A stretch of DNA of 64,000 nucleotides from Coprenecus sp949297365 (GTDB lineage: Bacteria; Bacteroidota; Bacteroidia; Bacteroidales; UBA932). The stretch covers positions 1,922,001 to 1,986,000 of the forward strand of contig OZ006987.1 of the NCBI GenBank assembly GCA_963931055.1, in the 5' to 3' direction. Below are positions 43,814 through 51,193 of this stretch, in pieces. The notes under the pieces were generated by a model. That model was not told the DNA's origin and did not search any database. It saw nothing but the letters and a program-made list of their open reading frames with translations. The position numbers were made by a program, and so were the translations under genes. Numbering within the stretch: position 1 is the first letter of the stretch; the number at the start of each line of letters is the position of its first letter.

Positions 43814-44425
43814 TCATATCTTGATGATTGCCCTCCAACCTTGAATCTCAAACAGGATGTAATCGTGCAGGATGGCCTCCATTTCCTGCCGTGACACGGA
43901 ATGCATCAGCAGTTCCTCGAACATCGTGAACATCCATACCGTATGCAGGTGGATGATGAAGTCGGACACCGCCGTATTGATTTCGGGATGCTTCCGCTGC
44001 ATGGACGCGAACCACGCCTTGACCAATTCCGTAGAGCGGTCGGTATAATTCTCGCGGAAGCGCTCCAACGAAGAACCTTGTGCACGGAACAGCAGGATTT
44101 CCATCAGTGCGCGGTGCTTGTCAATCAGCGAAACATATTCGTCAATGCAGGATTTCAGGTATTTTTCCGACCGCATCATCATAATATCCTCGCCCCGTAT
44201 GCCGTGGTGTTCTTGCAGCATGGCTTCCAAAGCACACAAGACAGGACGGACTACTTCACGGAACAATTCATCTTTATTCGTGAAGTAGTTGTAGATGTTT
44301 CCGACACCAATCCTAGCCAACTCCGCTATTTCGCGCATGGAAGTCCTGGAATAGCCTTTCCTTTCGAATTGTTGTCTGGCAACCGTCAATATCCGACCTC
44401 GTATGTCCTCTTTCAGCACTTGCAT
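43814..44425 (-). CDS. TetR/AcrR-family regulator
   Basis: 203 residues. The N-terminal helix-turn-helix is GRILTVARQQFERKGYSRTS then MREIAELARIGVGNIYNYFT, the canonical TetR layout. The C-terminal ligand domain contains ALMEILLFRAQGSSLERFRE and ends with a long helix. It heads the methyltransferase-ABC gene set, the classic position for a local repressor. A perfect palindrome overlaps its promoter. Confidence 0.93.
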   Translation of the reverse strand: MQVLKEDIRGRILTVARQQFERKGYSRTSMREIAELARIGVGNIYNYFTNKDELFREVVRPVLCALEAMLQEHHGIRGEDIMMMRSEKYLKSCIDEYVSLIDKHRALMEILLFRAQGSSLERFRENYTDRSTELVKAWFASMQRKHPEINTAVSDFIIHLHTVWMFTMFEELLMHSVSRQEMEAILHDYILFEIQGWRAIIKI

Positions 44426-44437
44426 TTACAGTGGTTT

Positions 44438-44476
44438 TACCTTTGCAAAGGTACAGGGCTTAAGGCTGTCCGGCAA
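44438..44476 (-). promoter_or_regulatory. tetR promoter with 16-bp palindromic operator
   Basis: TACCTTTGCAAAGGTA (44438-44453) is a perfect palindrome. On the minus strand its right half is the -7 box TACCTTTG (44453-44446), with TTG 20 bases upstream (44476-44474). Binding by the TetR protein would cover the -7 box and shut off the operon. Confidence 0.75.
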
Positions 44477-44531
44477 TACCTATTTATTGGGATTATCAAC
44501 TTGCCGGAGTGCACAGCAAGTGGAAAATTCC

Positions 44532-44539
44532 TACCTTTG
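44532..44539 (+). promoter_or_regulatory. -7 box of the DUF4491 gene
   Basis: TACCTTTG, 21 bases before the ATG at 44561; no TTG at the right spacing. Confidence 0.5.
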
Positions 44540-44560
44540 CAGTCCAAGAACTGTCAGAAT

Positions 44561-44857
44561 ATGAATTACGCGGGTATTGTCATCGGCTTAGGCACCTTTT
44601 TAATCATAGGGTTGTTCCATCCCATAGTCATCAAGGCTGAATATTATTTCGGAAAGCGGTGCTGGTGGGTTTTTCTGCTGGCCGGAGCGGGTGCGGCGGC
44701 AGGCTCGCTTTTTATCAGCAACATCATCGTATCCACCCTCGTCGGAGTAGTAGCTTTTTCCTGTTTCTGGTCCATCCTCGAGCTGTTCGAGCAGGAAAAG
44801 CGGGTGGCCAAGGGCTGGTTTCCGCGCAATCCTAAACGGAAGCGGCAGTCAAAATAG
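44561..44857 (+). CDS. DUF4491-family small membrane protein
   Basis: 98 residues: MNYAGIVIGLGTFLIIGLFH, then VIKAEYYFGKRCWWVFLLAG and IVSTLVGVVAFSCFWSILEL, giving three membrane helices and a basic tail (RNPKRKRQSK). This is the DUF4491 pattern, widespread in Bacteroidales and of unknown function. It is divergent from tetR and its 3' end overlaps the GNAT gene's 3' end by nine bases. A longer in-frame ATG at 43901 runs antisense through tetR and is rejected. Confidence 0.85.
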   Translation: MNYAGIVIGLGTFLIIGLFHPIVIKAEYYFGKRCWWVFLLAGAGAAAGSLFISNIIVSTLVGVVAFSCFWSILELFEQEKRVAKGWFPRNPKRKRQSK

Positions 44858-45301
44858 ACGTTTCATCCTCAGAATAGGGAAGGGGTTGCCCTGATCATCG
44901 GTGCTGTCCCGGCGGAATGTGCGGAATCCCATCCTTTCGTAGAATCTAACGGCCGATGGGTTCTGCTCATTGACATCGACATACTGCACGTCCAGTTCTG
45001 AAAACGCCTTTTGGATCAACATTCTACCTATGCCTTTGCGAAAATAGTCCGGATGGAGAAACAGCATCTCTATCTTGCCGGACTGGATGCCCATGAATCC
45101 GATGCGGACATTCTCATCTTCAACCACCCATAACGTCTCGATCTGCCGGATGGCCTCCTCCGCCTGAGGGCAGAGGCTCCGGATATCGTCCTCCGTCAGA
45201 AAATGGTGGCTGGCGCGGACGGATGCTTCCCAGATTCCGAGCACTCCGGCTATGAGTTCCGTAGGTCTTGAGTCTTTTTCAATGCTGTTGATTTGCACCA
45301 T
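44849..45301 (-). CDS. GNAT-family N-acetyltransferase
   Basis: 150 residues from Met 45301 (MVQINSIEKDSRPTELIAGV). GNAT fold: VVEDENVRIGFMGIQSGKIE, MLFLHPDYFRKGIGRMLIQK (acetyl-CoA loop RKGIGR) and VDVNEQNPSAVRFYERMGFR. The N-terminal half matches the YjaB-like group (WEASVRASHHFLTEDDI). Cytoplasmic, acceptor unknown. It overlaps a short upstream frame that looks like a relic of lgt. Confidence 0.9.
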   Translation of the reverse strand: MVQINSIEKDSRPTELIAGVLGIWEASVRASHHFLTEDDIRSLCPQAEEAIRQIETLWVVEDENVRIGFMGIQSGKIEMLFLHPDYFRKGIGRMLIQKAFSELDVQYVDVNEQNPSAVRFYERMGFRTFRRDSTDDQGNPFPILRMKRLF

Positions 45302-45422
45302 GCCGGACAGTATTGTTTTGAATCCTTGCCGGACCGCCTTTCCTGGCACTCCATATCAGAAGCAGGATGCCGGTCAGGATGAAAGGGTTGACGTCCCATG
45401 TGACTGTGAGCAAGTTGAGCAT
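45279..45422 (-). pseudogene. possible lgt relic: both ends with the middle deleted
   Basis: From Met 45422 the frame reads MLNLLTVTWDVNP, like the N-terminus of Bacteroidales prolipoprotein diacylglyceryl transferase. It passes at once into FILTGILLLIWSARKGGPA, which looks like that enzyme's C-terminal helix and basic tail. Lgt is about 270 residues; here 47 codons remain. The reading relies on remembered family ends and could be coincidental. Confidence 0.4.
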
Positions 45423-45461
45423 GTCGGTCTGTTTTCTGTCTGTGTGTGAATGTTCTGACAA

Positions 45462-45797
45462 ATATACGCAGAATTCTTTAATGTGGCTGGAATAGGAGTA
45501 ACTTTATACTTTGTGATTTTATCAAGAGGTGGGACACCTCACTTTATTCATTTGGTGATATATTGAAAACATTGGCTGCACAACGCACGGAGGATTTCCG
45601 CAACAGCACGCCAAAACCATGAATGAGTGCTTTAGTCATACAAAAACTGACCATTCTGTACAATCTCTTGAAAAATAATTTTTGGCTTTGAAAAATCATC
45701 CACTTTATCGTATGTACATTGTTATAAATACGGATAGTGTCTTGCAATAATCAATACATTGTATTATATTTGCCCATACAATTTAAAATAGACTATC
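45462..45797. other. gene-free stretch upstream of the toxin-antitoxin pair
   Basis: AT-rich. It contains the toxin-antitoxin promoter at its right end. A 67-codon minus-strand frame at 45544-45747 is not taken as a gene. The segment ATTGGCTGCACAACGCACGG (45570-45589) and its surroundings look like a dispersed Bacteroides repeat, but this cannot be tested here. Confidence 0.4.
45742..45772 (+). promoter_or_regulatory. toxin-antitoxin promoter and palindromic operator
   Basis: TTG (45742-45744), 20 bases, TATATTTG (45765-45772), 25 bases before the antitoxin ATG. AATAC-ATT-GTATT (45753-45765) is a perfect 5-base-arm palindrome between the two boxes, the right place for RHH antitoxin autorepression. 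Confidence 0.7.
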
Positions 45798-46091
45798 ATG
45801 GGACAAGCAACACTATCAATGAGGGTGGATGACACCCTGAAGAAAAAATTCGATATGATATGTGATGATTTCGGCTTCACAAGCACTGCAGCAATCACCG
45901 TATTCATGAAAACGGTCGTGCGTGAGAGGCGCATTCCGTTCGAAATAAAGGCATCCGGCAGGGAACAGATAAATAAAGAAGCATGGGAGGCATTCCTTGA
46001 AATGAGGACACAGGCTGCTGCCGCAGGAGTGCAGGATCTTACACTTGATGAAATTAACGCCGAGATACAGAATGCCCGCAATGAAAGATAA
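45798..46091 (+). CDS. RelB/DinJ-family antitoxin
   Basis: 97 residues. The N-terminal ribbon-helix-helix is ATLSMRVDDTLKKKFDMICD then FGFTSTAAITVFMKTVVRER, close to RelB/DinJ. The C-terminal half (WEAFLEMRTQAAAAGVQDLT) is the toxin-neutralising, disordered-to-helical part. It overlaps the PIN toxin gene, so the two are translationally coupled. A palindrome in its promoter fits autoregulation. RelB-like antitoxins usually pair with RelE/YafQ; pairing with PIN is less usual. Confidence 0.9.
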   Translation: MGQATLSMRVDDTLKKKFDMICDDFGFTSTAAITVFMKTVVRERRIPFEIKASGREQINKEAWEAFLEMRTQAAAAGVQDLTLDEINAEIQNARNER

Positions 46092-46485
46092 AATTTTCGC
46101 TGTCATCGACACCAATGTTATTGTCTCTGCACTCTTATCGAGTAACCTTGAATCCAATCCTGTCAAAGTCTTCCGTGCGATCGTGCAGGAACGAATCGTT
46201 CCTCTGTACAATGACGAGATACTTGAAGAGTACAAGAGCGTGTTATCAAGGCCGAAGTTCCATTTGAATCTTTCATTGATAGAGACAGTCATCAAAGCCA
46301 TCATTACCGATGGATTGAATATAGACAGGACTCCGACAGCAGATATCGAATTCCCAGACCCGAAAGACATCGTATTCTACGAGATCGCTCTTTCCGTTGA
46401 AGATTCTTATCTTATCACGGGTAATATCAGGCATTTCCCTGTAAAACCATTCGTTGTCACGCCTGCGAAATGGTTCGCATCTTAG
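46072..46485 (+). CDS. PIN-domain ribonuclease toxin
   Basis: 137 residues from Met 46072 (MPAMKDKIFAVIDTNVIVSA); Met 46081 is an alternative start. PIN motifs: the first acidic residue in VIDTNVIVSALLSS, Glu in YNDEILEEYKSVLS, and Asp in IEFPDPKDIVFYEIALS. The last site reads LITGNIRHFP, with Asn where many PINs have Asp, as in the COG1569 subgroup. Such toxins cut RNA, often tRNA or rRNA. It overlaps the antitoxin gene by 20 bases (11 from the second Met). Confidence 0.9.
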   Translation: MPAMKDKIFAVIDTNVIVSALLSSNLESNPVKVFRAIVQERIVPLYNDEILEEYKSVLSRPKFHLNLSLIETVIKAIITDGLNIDRTPTADIEFPDPKDIVFYEIALSVEDSYLITGNIRHFPVKPFVVTPAKWFAS

Positions 46486-46596
46486 AAGATTAGAATTTTT
46501 TGCCCCTCCTGATGTCTGATAGTAATCCGTGCCGGCATTAGACTCGTTTCCGGATTTTTCATACATTTGTAACTGTTGATTATTAACGATTGGACA

Positions 46597-47319
46597 ATGA
46601 CTGACATTAGTACTTTTATTCAGGATTTCCATGAGGCATTCGGCGAAAAAGCTACGCTACCCATTCTGTTTTATTACAGCGATACTCCAGTCTCCTTTCC
46701 TGAGAAAACCAATGGCTGTATGTTCAAGTCATTGATGAAAGTCAAAGAGGGTCAGGACGTCACTCTCAGTGCCGATACAGTTACTTGCGGTGGTGGTAAA
46801 CACTATGCAGGCTTTGCCCCGCTGCCAGAGCGTGTTTATACGTTTGTTTCCGAAAAAGAACGGTACAAGCAAACGCCGCAGGACGTAAAGGAATATGTGG
46901 AGCGGCTTGACGTAAAACTGACGGACCGGAAATACCTGAACTTTGTCCGTATCGACCGGGCGGCTTCTTTTGATGGGATGGAGGGCTTGCTTTTCTTCGC
47001 CGCACCCGATATGCTTTCAGGTTTGGCGACATGGGCGTATTTCGACAACAACGCCGAAGATGCCGTGTCTGCTCCTTTCGGGGCAGGATGTGCATCGGTC
47101 ATCAGCCATGCGGTGCGTGAAAACCGTTTGGGCGGTCGGCGGACATTTATCGGGTTCTTCGACCCTTCGGTACGCCCTTATGTGGAAGCCAATGAATTGA
47201 GTTTTGTCATCCCTGCCAACCGCTTTGCCGAAATGCTCCGGACAATGCGCGAGTGCTGCCTTTTTAATACTCCGGCGTGGGCCAAAGTGCGGCAAAGAAT
47301 GCAGGAGGGGAATAAATAG
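46597..47319 (+). CDS. DUF169-family protein
   Basis: 240 residues from Met 46597 (MTDISTFIQDFHEAFGEKAT). DUF169 features: FKSLMKVKEGQDVTLSADTV then TCGGGKHYAGFAP with a conserved Cys, a central PDMLSGLATWAYFD, and FGAGCASVISHAVRENRLGG. No signal peptide. DUF169 proteins are widespread in anaerobes and have no firm biochemical role; conserved cysteines suggest metal or cofactor binding. A lone gene. Confidence 0.88.
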   Translation: MTDISTFIQDFHEAFGEKATLPILFYYSDTPVSFPEKTNGCMFKSLMKVKEGQDVTLSADTVTCGGGKHYAGFAPLPERVYTFVSEKERYKQTPQDVKEYVERLDVKLTDRKYLNFVRIDRAASFDGMEGLLFFAAPDMLSGLATWAYFDNNAEDAVSAPFGAGCASVISHAVRENRLGGRRTFIGFFDPSVRPYVEANELSFVIPANRFAEMLRTMRECCLFNTPAWAKVRQRMQEGNK

Positions 47320-47879
47320 GAATTGGAATTTGTCCAACTAGAAATTTCTTTCAATCTATGCCGATTGGCGTTGTCAACGGGGTGAACTCTTTTTTCTTAT
47401 TGCGGACTGCGAATGAATCATTTATCAAAATGGCAGGCACTTGTCGTAATATCAAAGGAACTTCTCCAGTGCTGGATTGCGGCGCTCGCTTACACCGCTG
47501 GGATGGGTGGGCATTTAGGAAGTGAGTAAGGGAGCCTGCGACCGATTTTGAGTAGAGGGATTTCCTCAGCAAATAAAACTTCTATGCGTAATAAGGCACG
47601 TAGGAGGAATATTTCTTGGATTCAGGAGCCTTGTCTGAAAGTTTGATGAGACCGGCTTCAACAGTGTCGGATATTATTCTGTGCTCAGCTGTACCGCAAC
47701 GGCAGAAAAATGCAGAAAATGCTGCCGTTATGGAAAGGAATCGAAAGATCAATGCTGTTCAAGAAGCCTATAACAAGGATGTTGCAGAAAATGAAATGCT
47801 GCAGCGGCAGAGAATAGTGGGAAACGGTGCCGTTGTGAGAACAAATTATTTTACATTTGCCCTAAAAACCATAGTGAAA
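47320..47879. other. gene-poor stretch, probably containing degenerate or repeated sequence
   Basis: No convincing gene. A 73-codon minus-strand frame (47351-47572, start MLRKSLYSKSVAGSLTHFLN) and an in-frame 88-codon extension upstream of the Nim-like gene have no recognisable fold. The latter contains MERNRKINAVQEAYNKDVAE, which looks coiled-coil-like and may be part of a ruined gene. A TACATTTG box at 47852-47859 is the likely promoter of the gene at 47880. Confidence 0.4.
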
Positions 47880-48398
47880 ATGAGAAAAGTCAGCAGAGAA
47901 ATGCCCGCCGAATGGGCTCTGGAGGTCATGCGCAAGGCCCCGTATATCACGGTAAGTTTCATCCGGAAGGACGGTTCCGCCTACGGTCTGCCGCTGTCGC
48001 TGGCATCGGCGGAGGACGGGCGGGTGTGGTATTTCCATTGCGCCCTGGAGGGGGAGAAACTCGAGGCCATCGAGGCGCATCCTGAGGTATGCCTTTCGGC
48101 CGTAAGCAAATGCTCCCCGACGGTCGGTCCCAAGGACGGCTCATTCACGCTTCAATACCACTCGGCAGTGGCATTCGGCCGCGCTGAGCAGGTCTTCGAC
48201 GAGGAGGAGAAAATACGGGCCCTCCGCCTCATCTGCGAGCGGTTCCTGCCCAAGCACATGGAGGCATTCGACGAGTCCGTACGCCGCAGTCTGCACCGCA
48301 CGGCAGTGGTGCGCATCACCCTCATCGCGCCGCCGACCGGCAAGCGCAAGCAGTACGACAGGGAAGGGGAGGAGATGAAGTACGGGCGGATGGAGTAA
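47880..48398 (+). CDS. Nim-like pyridoxamine 5'-phosphate oxidase-fold flavoprotein
   Basis: 172 residues from Met 47880 (MRKVSREMPAEWALEVMRKA). Split-barrel FMN-binding fold: APYITVSFIRKDGSAYGLPL, then VWYFHCALEGEKLEAIEAHP, the signature shared with the 5-nitroimidazole-reductase-like Nim family. FGRAEQVFDEEEKIRALRLI completes the domain. Nim proteins reduce nitroimidazoles harmlessly, but most family members are not proven resistance factors. The TACATTTG box 20 bases upstream supports this start over 47616. Next to it, convergent, is an AraC regulator. Confidence 0.82.
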   Translation: MRKVSREMPAEWALEVMRKAPYITVSFIRKDGSAYGLPLSLASAEDGRVWYFHCALEGEKLEAIEAHPEVCLSAVSKCSPTVGPKDGSFTLQYHSAVAFGRAEQVFDEEEKIRALRLICERFLPKHMEAFDESVRRSLHRTAVVRITLIAPPTGKRKQYDREGEEMKYGRME

Positions 48399-48403
48399 GC
48401 CCG

Positions 48404-49312
48404 TCAGCTGTTTATGCGGTATTCCTTGGGCGTGCACCCGACTTCCTTTTTGAAGAAGCGCTGGAAATGCTGAGGGTACTGAAAGCCGAGCATGTCGGCG
48501 ATCTGCTTAATGCTCGCATCCGGCTCGAACAGGGCGTTCTTGGCCTTTTCGACGATTTTCAGATGTATGTGTTCCCGGGCGGTCTTACCGGTCTCGGCCT
48601 TCACCAGGTCTCCGAAATAGTTGGGGGACAGGCATATCTTATCGGCAAAATACTTCACGGTAGGCAGTCCGTACCGCTCGGCCATGCCGGAATCCCAATA
48701 ATCATCCAGCAGCCGCTCGAAGCGTACAAGCACATCGTTGTTCAGTTCCTCGCGGGTGATGAACTGCCGCTCGTAGAAACGCATGCAGTAATTGAGCAGC
48801 ACTTCTATATTAGAGATAATCAGGGGCTTGGAGAACTTGTCTATCGGATGGTTCAGCTCGTGGGCGATCTTGCTCATGTAGTCCTGTATGGTCACGCGCT
48901 CATCCACGGACAGATGCAGAGCCTCATTGGACGCATACGAAAAGAAGGTGTATTGCCTTATCTTCTGGGCCAACGGTGTACGGTGCAGGAAATCCGGATG
49001 GAACAGCAGCGCGTCAGCTTCCGGCACGGGACCGTCCTCGATGCGGTGGACGGCAATGGTCTGACCCGGTGCAAAGCATACCACTGTCTCGTCGTCATAA
49101 TCGTACTTCGTCTTTCCATAATTGATGGTGCACCCCACGGTCTTTTTCAGGAAGAGGGCATAAAACCCGAAGGTCATCCTGTGGGCATCCGGCTGGCTCT
49201 CCGAACCGTCGAAATGTACGACGCTGACCAGCGGATGCTGCGTGTGGAATCCGAAAAACCGGTTGTACTGCTCTATCGTGTCTGCTTTTATGACTTCCAT
49301 ATACTTGACCAT
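48404..49312 (-). CDS. AraC-family regulator, paralogue of the one at 29.8 kb
   Basis: 302 residues from Met 49312 (MVKYMEVIKADTIEQYNRFF), a start that aligns with MSKILKV of the paralogue. Shared landmarks: THQHPLVSV-type segment (TQHPLVSVVHF), VVCFAPGQTIAVHRIEDGP, PTVKYFADKICLSPNYFGDL and IKQIADMLGFQYPQHFQRFF. The double helix-turn-helix is complete. A TATTTTTG box (49336-49329) is 16 bases upstream. The gene converges with the Nim-like gene, 5 bases apart. Target genes are not obvious; the divergent RhuM/PLD gene is the nearest. Confidence 0.9.
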   Translation of the reverse strand: MVKYMEVIKADTIEQYNRFFGFHTQHPLVSVVHFDGSESQPDAHRMTFGFYALFLKKTVGCTINYGKTKYDYDDETVVCFAPGQTIAVHRIEDGPVPEADALLFHPDFLHRTPLAQKIRQYTFFSYASNEALHLSVDERVTIQDYMSKIAHELNHPIDKFSKPLIISNIEVLLNYCMRFYERQFITREELNNDVLVRFERLLDDYWDSGMAERYGLPTVKYFADKICLSPNYFGDLVKAETGKTAREHIHLKIVEKAKNALFEPDASIKQIADMLGFQYPQHFQRFFKKEVGCTPKEYRINS

Positions 49313-49448
49313 TATTTGCGTTCCGTTGCAAAAATACATTTTTCCCGGAAAGCAATGAATGGCAGAGGCATAAAAACGTACTTGCGGTATCTCTTTCAGT
49401 AATACGTATAATTTGAATTTCAAGCGCGGCCCATACCGGCAAAATCCT

Positions 49449-49456
49449 TATCTTTG
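49449..49456 (+). promoter_or_regulatory. -7 box of the RhuM/PLD-like tandem genes
   Basis: TATCTTTG, exact consensus, 11 bases before ATG 49468 and 20 before ATG 49477. The second copy at 50342 lacks such a box, so both are probably read from here. Confidence 0.6.
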
Positions 49457-49467
49457 TCTCAAGTAAA

Positions 49468-50313
49468 ATGACGCTTATGGAGAATCGAGGGGAAATCATT
49501 ATGTATCAGCCTGATGATGAAATTCGGCTGGAGGTACGTCTGGAAGAGGATACGGTGTGGCTGACTCAGGCGCAGATAGCAATACTGTTTGGGACAAAGC
49601 GGCCTGCCATTACCAAGCATTTGAACAACATCTATAATGCTGGTGAGCTTGACAAGAACACCACATGTTCCATTTTGGAACACATGGGAAATGATGGAAA
49701 ACAGAGGTATGTTACAAAGTTTTACAACCTTGATGCCATCCTGTCTGTAGGATACCGTGTGAATAGCCGGAACGCATCTCTGTTCAGGCAATGGACCAGC
49801 AGCGTGCTGAAGGAATACCTTCTGAAAGGCTATTCTGTACATCAGCGTCTTAACCACCTGGAGCAGCGCATGTCTCATGCCGAAGAGAAAATCGACTTCT
49901 TTGTCCACACCTCACTGCCACCCGTGGAAGGCATCTTCTATGAAGGTCAGATTTTCGAAGCATATAAGTTCGCCACGGACTTGATCCGTTCAGCCAGGAC
50001 TTCCATTCTGCTGATAGACAACTATGTCGATGAGTCCGTACTGCTTATGCTCAGCAAGCGTAACGAGGGTGTCAGGGCCGGCATCTACACGCAGAGGATA
50101 AGCGGGCAGTTCCGCCTGGACTTGGAGCGCCACAACAGCCAGTACCCTCCAGTAGAAGTGCATGTCTACAAGAAAAGCCACGACAGATTCCTGATTATCG
50201 ACGGCGCCGAAGTCTACCACATCGGTGCCTCGCTGAAGGACCTCGGCCGAAAAATGTTCGCATTCTCAAAACTTGACATCCCGGCTTCGACTATTACCGG
50301 ACTGTTTGAATAA
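49468..50313 (+). CDS. RhuM-like DNA-binding domain fused to PLD-like phosphodiesterase domain (copy 1)
   Basis: 281 residues; Met 49477 (MENRGEIIMYQ) is an equally good start. Residues about 1-115 are a RhuM-type module: VRLEEDTVWLTQAQIAILFG, ITKHLNNIYNAGEL, TKFYNLDAILSVGYRVNSRN. A linker with coiled-coil character (HLEQRMSHAEEKIDFFV) follows. The C-terminal part SILLIDNYVDESVLLMLSKR ends with SHDRFLIIDGAEVYHIGASL, where His-x-Arg-x4-Asp is an HKD-like PLD motif with Arg for Lys. RhuM proteins are named for a virulence locus but have no settled activity. The second copy follows 28 bases on. Confidence 0.8.
   Translation: MTLMENRGEIIMYQPDDEIRLEVRLEEDTVWLTQAQIAILFGTKRPAITKHLNNIYNAGELDKNTTCSILEHMGNDGKQRYVTKFYNLDAILSVGYRVNSRNASLFRQWTSSVLKEYLLKGYSVHQRLNHLEQRMSHAEEKIDFFVHTSLPPVEGIFYEGQIFEAYKFATDLIRSARTSILLIDNYVDESVLLMLSKRNEGVRAGIYTQRISGQFRLDLERHNSQYPPVEVHVYKKSHDRFLIIDGAEVYHIGASLKDLGRKMFAFSKLDIPASTITGLFE
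49804..50303. repeat. 500-bp direct repeat, first copy (second at 50672-51171)
   Basis: From GTGCTGAAGGA to ATTACCGGACT the two genes share 500 bases with only about a dozen differences counted by eye and no length change. The 5' ends share a further 29 identical bases (49468-49496 and 50342-50370) and about 95 similar ones. The roughly 240 bases between these blocks are unrelated at DNA level except for short motifs. Confidence 0.9.
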
Positions 50314-50341
50314 TATTCATTCAAAATATTATTAAGAAAAA

Positions 50342-51193
50342 ATGACGCTTATGGAGAATCGAGGGGAAATTATTTTGTATCAGCCTGATGATGAAGTCCG
50401 GCTGGAGGTACGCTTGGAGGAGGATACGGTGTGGCTTAATCGCCAGCAGCTGTCAGAGTTGTTCGGCCGTGACATCAAGACGATAGGCAAGCATGTCAAC
50501 AATGCTTTGAAAGAAGAATTGGCTACAATTCCAGTTGTCGCAAAATTTGCGACAACTGCCTCCGACGGGAAGACCTATCAAATGGAATATTACAATCTGG
50601 ACATGGTTTTATCCGTGGGCTACCGCGTAAAATCCAGTAGAGGAGTAGAATTCAGACGATGGGCAAACAAAGTGCTGAAGGAGTACCTTCTGAAAGGCTA
50701 TTCTGTACATCAGCGTCTTAACCGCCTGGAGCAGCGCATGTCTCATGCCGAAGAGAAAATCGACTTCTTTGTCCGCACCTCATTGCCTCCGGTGGAAGGC
50801 ATCTTCTATGAAGGTCAGATTTTCGAAGCATATAAGTTCGCCACGGACTTGATCCGTTCAGCCAGGACTTCCATTCTGCTGATAGACAACTATGTCGATG
50901 AGTCCGTACTGCTTATGCTCAGCAAGCGTAACGAGGGTGTCAGGGCCGGCATCTACACGCAGAGGATAAGCGGGCAGTTCCGCCTGGACTTGGAGCGCCA
51001 CAACAGCCAGTACCCTCCAGTAGAAGTGCATGTCTACAAGAAAAGCCACGACAGATTCCTGATTATCGACGGCACCGAAGTCTACCACATCGGAGCCTCG
51101 CTGAAAGACCTCGGCCGGAAAATGTTCGCATTCTCAAAACTTGACATTCCGGCTTCGACTATTACCGGACTAGCACATATCCGCCTAAAGTAG
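50342..51193 (+). CDS. RhuM/PLD-like protein (copy 2) with different central segment
   Basis: 283 residues. The first 33 residues and everything after residue about 112 are almost the same as copy 1. The middle differs: NRQQLSELFGRDIKTIGKHV, then KEELATIPVVAKFATTASDG and MEYYNLDMVLSVGYRVKSSR. This is also a normal RhuM sequence, so both copies look functional. The end differs too: after ASTITGL the frame runs into AHIRLK, which is antisense to the last codons of crcB. Copy 2 therefore lost its own stop and borrows one there. Confidence 0.8.
   Translation: MTLMENRGEIILYQPDDEVRLEVRLEEDTVWLNRQQLSELFGRDIKTIGKHVNNALKEELATIPVVAKFATTASDGKTYQMEYYNLDMVLSVGYRVKSSRGVEFRRWANKVLKEYLLKGYSVHQRLNRLEQRMSHAEEKIDFFVRTSLPPVEGIFYEGQIFEAYKFATDLIRSARTSILLIDNYVDESVLLMLSKRNEGVRAGIYTQRISGQFRLDLERHNSQYPPVEVHVYKKSHDRFLIIDGTEVYHIGASLKDLGRKMFAFSKLDIPASTITGLAHIRLK

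Noticed and set aside
43901..44857. 318-codon plus-strand frame ending in the DUF4491 protein
   Set aside because: Its first 220 codons are antisense to tetR; the real gene starts at 44561 behind a TACCTTTG box.
47880..48398. Calling the flavoprotein nimA or the 51.5-kb acetyltransferase catA
   Set aside because: Both belong to the folds of resistance enzymes, but most family members in gut bacteria are not shown to confer resistance; specific symbols would overstate the evidence.
49468..51193. Simple assembly duplication of one RhuM gene
   Set aside because: The middles differ completely while both are good RhuM modules, and the 500-bp blocks differ at about a dozen sites, so this is not a duplicated contig end. 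Read mapping would still be prudent.
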